From CAYZMH01 sp964479445 (GTDB lineage Bacteria; Bacteroidota; Bacteroidia; Bacteroidales; GCA-2748055): a DNA stretch of 17,277 nucleotides. The notes under the pieces are model-generated. The model was given only the letters and a program-made list of their open reading frames with translations. It ran no database searches and was not told where the DNA came from. The position numbers were made by a program, and so were the translations under genes. Every line of letters starts with the position of its first letter. Position 1 is the first letter of the stretch. The stretch is taken from NCBI GenBank assembly GCA_964479445.1, contig CAYZMH010000073.1, positions 1 through 17,277 of the forward strand, given 5' to 3'. Shown here piece by piece: positions 13,778-17,277 of the stretch.

Positions 13778-15793
13778 ATGGCAAACAAGCTTATCCATGC
13801 ATCCAGCCCCTACCTGCTCCAGCATGCTCAAAATCCCGTTGATTGGTTTCCCTGGGGAAAAGAAGCCCTGGAAAAAGCACAGAAAGAGAACAAGCTGCTG
13901 ATCGTAAGCATCGGGTACTCGGCATGCCACTGGTGCCACGTGATGGAACACGAAAGCTTCGAGGACAAATCGGTGGCGGCCCTCATGAACGAACACTTCG
14001 TGAGCATCAAGGTCGACCGCGAAGAACGACCCGATATCGACCAGTTCTACATGACGGCCGTGCAACTGATGAACCAGCAGGGCGGCTGGCCCCTTAACTG
14101 CATCGCCCTGCCCGACGGCAGACCGGTATGGGGCGGCACTTACTTCCCCAAAGCGCAGTGGACGGAAGCCCTGACAGCCCTCAGCGATTTCTATCACAAA
14201 AAACCCGGGGAAACCCGGGAATATGCCGCGAACCTGGAACAGGGGATCCGGCAGGCCAGCCTCTTTGAACCGGATAGTGAAGCCGCACCCGTTTCCCACA
14301 GCGACCTGGGAACCATCATCAACCGGTTCAGGCAGATCCTCGATCCCGTCCACGGTGGCAACCGGGGAGCTCCCAAGTTCCCCCTCCCGGTTAACCTGCG
14401 CTTCCTGATGCAATACGGGGTGCTCACAAAAGATCAACCCGTCCTGGATCACGTCGATCGCACCCTTACCCACATGGCCCGCGGTGGGATTTACGACCAG
14501 ATCGGGGGCGGATTTGCCCGGTACACGGTGGATAAAGCCTGGAAAGTGCCCCACTTCGAAAAAATGCTGTACGACAACGCCCAGCTCCTGGCTCTCTACA
14601 GCGATGCCTTTAAATACACGAAGAATAAACGCTACCGGGAGGTGGTGGAACAAACCATCGCCTTCCTCGAACGCGAACTGATGAGTCCGGACGGCATCTT
14701 CTACTCCGCCCTGGATGCCGACAGCGACGGGGAGGAGGGTAAATACTACATCTGGAAGGAGGATGAGCTGCGTGACCTGCTCGGAGAGGATTTCAACGCC
14801 TTTGCCGACTACTACAACATCAATGAAACCGGCTACTGGGAAAACGGAAATTATATCCTGCAGGTAACCGAAGAGAGCCTGCAGGTTCCGGACAAACACG
14901 GATGGTCCGATTCCGCATTTCAACAAAAACTCCATCAATGGCAGGAAACCCTCATGCAGGCCCGCGTGGAACGAACCCCACCCGGACTCGACAATAAATC
15001 ACTTACCTCCTGGAACGCCCTGATGGTAACCGCACTCTGCACGGCATCGGAAGCCCTTGAAAACCCCGCATACCTGGACATGGCCATCCGCACCGCCACG
15101 TTCTTCAGGGAAAAGATGATGGACGACAACGGCCGCCTCTACCGGGTCTACAACAATGGAAAACGATCGGTCCACGGATTCCACGACGACTACGCCCTGT
15201 TCATTGAAGCTGCCATCCGCCTCTATGAGAGCACGTTTGATCTCTCCTGGCTGCAATTCGCCGAATCCCTTACCCACACCGCACATGAACTCTTTTTCAA
15301 CCCCGCTGCGGGAATGTATAACCTGGTATCGGACGAACACCTGGAGACCGCCAGCAACAGCATCGACACCCGCGACGGCGTGATCCCCTCCTCCAACGCC
15401 GTGATGGCGCTCTCCCTTCAGAAACTGGGACACCTGCTCTCCGTAGACAGCATGATACGGCAGGCAGAGGAGATGACCGCACACATGGCAAAACGCCTCA
15501 CCGAATACCCGGCCGCCTTCTCCCTGTGGGGAACCATCGCCCTCAACCGGATCTTTCCTTTCTATGAAGTGGTTGTAACCGGAACGACCTTCCGCGGGAT
15601 GGCCGGGGAACTCAAAAAAACCTACCTCCCCAACCACGTGATGGCCGGCTCAGAAAATCATGAAATGCTCGACCTCCTTAAAAACAGGGTGGGAAAAGAG
15701 ACCCGGATCTTTGTCTGCGAGAATAAACAATGCAACCTGCCTGTAACCACCGTCCAGGAAGCACTGGAATTACTCACTTTTCAACCACAATAG
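13778..15793 (+). CDS. YyaL/DUF255-type protein: thioredoxin-like domain plus (alpha/alpha)6 barrel
   Basis: A 671-residue protein of the DUF255/YyaL (spermatogenesis-associated protein 20-like) family. The N-terminal thioredoxin-like domain (about 1-165) begins ANKLIHASSPYLLQHAQNPVDWFPWG and carries the redox motif C50-H-W-C53-H in SACHWCHVMEHESFED, followed by VDREERPDIDQFYM and GGWPLNCIALPDGRPVWGGTYFP. The remainder is an alpha/alpha toroid like N-acylglucosamine epimerases or glycosyl hydrolases (GGGFARYTVDKAWKVPHFEKMLYDNAQLL, FYSALDADSDGEEGKYY, NALMVTALC, FHDDYALFIEA, DGVIPSSNAVMA). Its biochemical role is unsettled. There is no signal peptide, so it is cytosolic. A diverged repeat of its 3' end lies just downstream. 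Confidence 0.95.
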   Translation: MANKLIHASSPYLLQHAQNPVDWFPWGKEALEKAQKENKLLIVSIGYSACHWCHVMEHESFEDKSVAALMNEHFVSIKVDREERPDIDQFYMTAVQLMNQQGGWPLNCIALPDGRPVWGGTYFPKAQWTEALTALSDFYHKKPGETREYAANLEQGIRQASLFEPDSEAAPVSHSDLGTIINRFRQILDPVHGGNRGAPKFPLPVNLRFLMQYGVLTKDQPVLDHVDRTLTHMARGGIYDQIGGGFARYTVDKAWKVPHFEKMLYDNAQLLALYSDAFKYTKNKRYREVVEQTIAFLERELMSPDGIFYSALDADSDGEEGKYYIWKEDELRDLLGEDFNAFADYYNINETGYWENGNYILQVTEESLQVPDKHGWSDSAFQQKLHQWQETLMQARVERTPPGLDNKSLTSWNALMVTALCTASEALENPAYLDMAIRTATFFREKMMDDNGRLYRVYNNGKRSVHGFHDDYALFIEAAIRLYESTFDLSWLQFAESLTHTAHELFFNPAAGMYNLVSDEHLETASNSIDTRDGVIPSSNAVMALSLQKLGHLLSVDSMIRQAEEMTAHMAKRLTEYPAAFSLWGTIALNRIFPFYEVVVTGTTFRGMAGELKKTYLPNHVMAGSENHEMLDLLKNRVGKETRIFVCENKQCNLPVTTVQEALELLTFQPQ

Positions 15794-16000
15794 CCAACCA
15801 ACAGGTACAGGAGAAAGCCGCGAATCCCCCATCCCCGATAGCGGTGTAAACAACTCTCCGAACATAGACTCCCTGGTTACTTCGGTCCACAGAGCATCGG
15901 AATTACTCACTTTTTAACCCACACAGCTAATGAAAATGTAAAGGAAAACCCTCTGATCATCTTCCATCCCGGGTGGCGGTAAAAACAAATCCCCGAACAT
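15755..16000 (+). repeat. Diverged tandem duplication covering the YyaL-type gene 3' end and downstream DNA
   Basis: Bases around 15755-15865 recur at 15888-16000, offset by 133-135 bp. The best-matching parts are GTCCA...GGAATTACTCACTTTT (16 identical bases at 15766 and 15899) and, after the stop codons, CCATCCC...GGCGGT...AAACAA..CTCCGAACAT-like bases (15829 and 15964). Identity outside the core is roughly two thirds by eye. Bases 15794-16120 hold no gene; the part after 16000 shows nothing recognisable. Confidence 0.65.
15873..15917 (+). pseudogene. Remnant resembling the C-terminus of the YyaL-type gene
   Basis: Read in the frame ending at TAA 15915-15917, these bases give LVTSVHRASELLTF, comparable with VTTVQEALELLTF near the end of the intact gene. 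Matching codons include silent changes (GTA/GTT, ACC/ACT). There is no start codon and no longer open frame upstream. It is probably a leftover of a duplicated or replaced 3' end. Confidence 0.45.
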
Positions 16001-16120
16001 CCAAACAGGAAAAAGATCCCACACCCGAATCATGGTTGCCCCTGCTATGATACGATCTCCTTATGGCGGCAGGCAACTCTCCACCATACACGTACTTCTT
16101 CATCTTTGAGAAGGTACGGT

Positions 16121-17044
16121 CTACCCCTGTTCCCCCGGAACAGCCTCCCAGCCAAAGTCCACGTACTCCCACTCCAGCTCTTCGCCGTTAACATTCAATA
16201 CCAGGAACCCCTCTTCCATGCCGTAACGCGGACCGCTCCACCAGTTGGCTGAAACAGCACCCCCGGTGATAAAGTGGATCCCGTCAATGTAAATATCCTC
16301 CAGGATATGCAAATGGCCCTGCAACACCAGTTTCAGGTTATGATCCCCGAACGCATCCAGCACCTCCCGGGAATTCTCGACAACCGACCCGGGCGAATTA
16401 GCCTCGGTAGAACCCTTTGAAAACTGCGTGGATGCCGTGATCAACGGAATATGTATCGACACCGCCAGCGGAGTCTCCGGGTCAACCCCATCCAGGTCCT
16501 CCTTCAACCAGGCGAGCTGCACCGAATCCACATGCCCGTAATACCGGCCTTCGCCCGTATCATCCACCGAATCAAAGATGTAAAACCGCCATCCCTTGTG
16601 ATCAAACGCATAATACGGTTTCCCTAAATACTTCTCGTACATCTTCTCTCCATACAACGGGTGCGAACGATCCACCCCACTCCGTTCATAAATACCGAAC
16701 AATTCGTGGTTCCCCAGGGTATTGTAAACCGGCATCTCAAATCCCTGCTGCAACGAATCATACATCCGGTACAACGAATCAGAACGCCCCCGGGTCTGAC
16801 CCAACGCATCCATGATCAAATCTCCCCCCGTGATCACAAAATCGGGACCCAGCTCATTCACTTTATCAATAGCCCTGGCAACCCCCTCATCCGCTCTTTT
16901 CTCGGGTTGCACATGCAAATCGGTCATAAACGCAAATGTAAAACCATCATCCCCCTGCTGATCCACCACCGGCTCACTCGTTCCATTGCACCCTGCCAGT
17001 CCCATCAACAGGGCAAAACCTATAAACAAATTGACTTTTTGCAT
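16121..17044 (-). CDS. Lipoprotein calcineurin-like metallophosphoesterase
   Basis: About 307 residues from the ATG at 17044. The signal MQKVNLFIGFALLMGLAGC ends in a lipobox (LAGC, Cys19), so it is a predicted lipoprotein. An ATG at 17086 in the same frame adds 14 polar residues before the signal and is less likely. The metallophosphoesterase metal-binding motifs are complete: DLH in FMTDLHVQ, GGD in VITGGDLI, GNHE in TLGNHELF, H in VSIHIPLI, and GHLH in VLQGHLHILEDI. The C-terminal YIDGIHFITGGAVSANWW and LVLNVNGEELEWEYVDFG are common in secreted phosphodiesterases of Bacteroidota. The substrate is unknown; phosphodiesters or nucleotides are possible. It stands alone and its 5' side borders the 60-bp repeat array. 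Confidence 0.92.
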   Translation of the reverse strand: MQKVNLFIGFALLMGLAGCNGTSEPVVDQQGDDGFTFAFMTDLHVQPEKRADEGVARAIDKVNELGPDFVITGGDLIMDALGQTRGRSDSLYRMYDSLQQGFEMPVYNTLGNHELFGIYERSGVDRSHPLYGEKMYEKYLGKPYYAFDHKGWRFYIFDSVDDTGEGRYYGHVDSVQLAWLKEDLDGVDPETPLAVSIHIPLITASTQFSKGSTEANSPGSVVENSREVLDAFGDHNLKLVLQGHLHILEDIYIDGIHFITGGAVSANWWSGPRYGMEEGFLVLNVNGEELEWEYVDFGWEAVPGEQG

Positions 17045-17102
17045 AACGCAATTGTATTTTAATTCTTTATTCAAACCAGCATACAAGTAACCACCCCCCC
17101 CT

Positions 17103-17277
17103 TCTGCGCCTCCAATCGTCCTGCAGAATCTCCGCGCCTTGGCGTCTCTGCGTGAACCACCCTCTGCGCCTCCAATCGTCCTGCAGAATCTCCGCGCCTT
17201 GGCGTCTCTGCGTGAACCACCCTCTGCGCCTCCAATCGTCCTGCAGAATCTCCGCGCCTTGGCGTCTCTGCGTGAAC
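17103..17277. repeat. Perfect 60-bp tandem repeat array (continues past window)
   Basis: Units begin at 17103, 17163 and 17223, the last cut off by the window edge after 55 bases. All visible units are identical. Each contains TCCGCGCCTTGGCGTCTC and TGCGTGAACC, and on the other strand reads as ACGCAGAGACGCCAAGG. This is reminiscent of the ACGCAAAGACGCAAAGG-type intergenic repeats that I recall from many bacterial genomes. There are no unique spacers, so it is not a CRISPR array. The bases before the first unit (17088-17102, TAACCACC plus a C-run) resemble the end of a unit. Confidence 0.95.

Noticed and set aside
13694..14938. 414-codon minus-strand open frame opposite the YyaL-type gene
   Set aside because: Shadow frame in a codon-biased gene; no domain pattern, and the plus-strand gene is certain.
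15957..16172. 71-codon minus-strand open frame downstream of the phosphoesterase
   Set aside because: It overlaps the phosphoesterase end in another frame and the diverged repeat; no motif, and composition is not protein-like.
17103..17277. CRISPR array
   Set aside because: The whole 60-bp unit is repeated identically; there are no variable spacers and no cas genes in the window.

Overview
The window reads as chromosome of a Bacteroidota member, probably of the Bacteroidales/Marinilabiliales type; the rank below phylum is inference. Several genes are preceded by the Bacteroidota -7 promoter element TAnnTTTG, start codons lack Shine-Dalgarno sequences, GldA is present, and two secreted proteins carry short lipoprotein signals. 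All large ORFs have clear family assignments and most are housekeeping genes. The novelty lies mainly between genes and at gene ends.

Layout: (1) 1-497, the C-terminal part of a radical SAM protein (+). (2) 4073-593, a minus-strand operon asnS - rpoN - PAP2-like membrane protein; the first two genes are 11 bp apart and the last two overlap by 4 bp. (3) 4259-7258, three plus-strand genes: a two-domain universal stress protein, the ABC ATPase GldA with a perfect inverted repeat just before its start codon, and a secreted TPR protein followed by a strong intrinsic terminator. (4) 7321-7819, a gene-free stretch with an imperfect 74-bp repeat array, then a promoter and a SAM-II-type riboswitch in the leader of metK. 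(5) metK, followed by a diverged second copy of its own last 20 codons and stop, then ribE. (6) gpmI on the minus strand, convergent with ribE and divergent from a DUF1080-PHP fusion lipoprotein (+). (7) A small membrane protein and a YyaL-type thioredoxin/DUF255 protein (+). The latter is also followed by a diverged repeat of its 3' end plus downstream DNA. (8) A lipoprotein metallophosphoesterase (-), then at the right edge a perfect 60-bp tandem repeat that runs out of the window.

How the pieces work together: metK makes S-adenosylmethionine, and the element in its leader matches the SAM-II aptamer, so feedback control by the product is the natural reading. asnS, rpoN and the membrane protein are probably co-transcribed from a short-leader promoter before asnS. 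A possible sigma-54 (-24/-12) site precedes the TPR gene, which would link it to the RpoN encoded here, but that match is imperfect. Two genes carry degenerate duplicates of their 3' ends. The metK duplicate differs mainly at synonymous sites, which suggests recombination with a homologous allele rather than simple local slippage; strain-mix misassembly is the main alternative.
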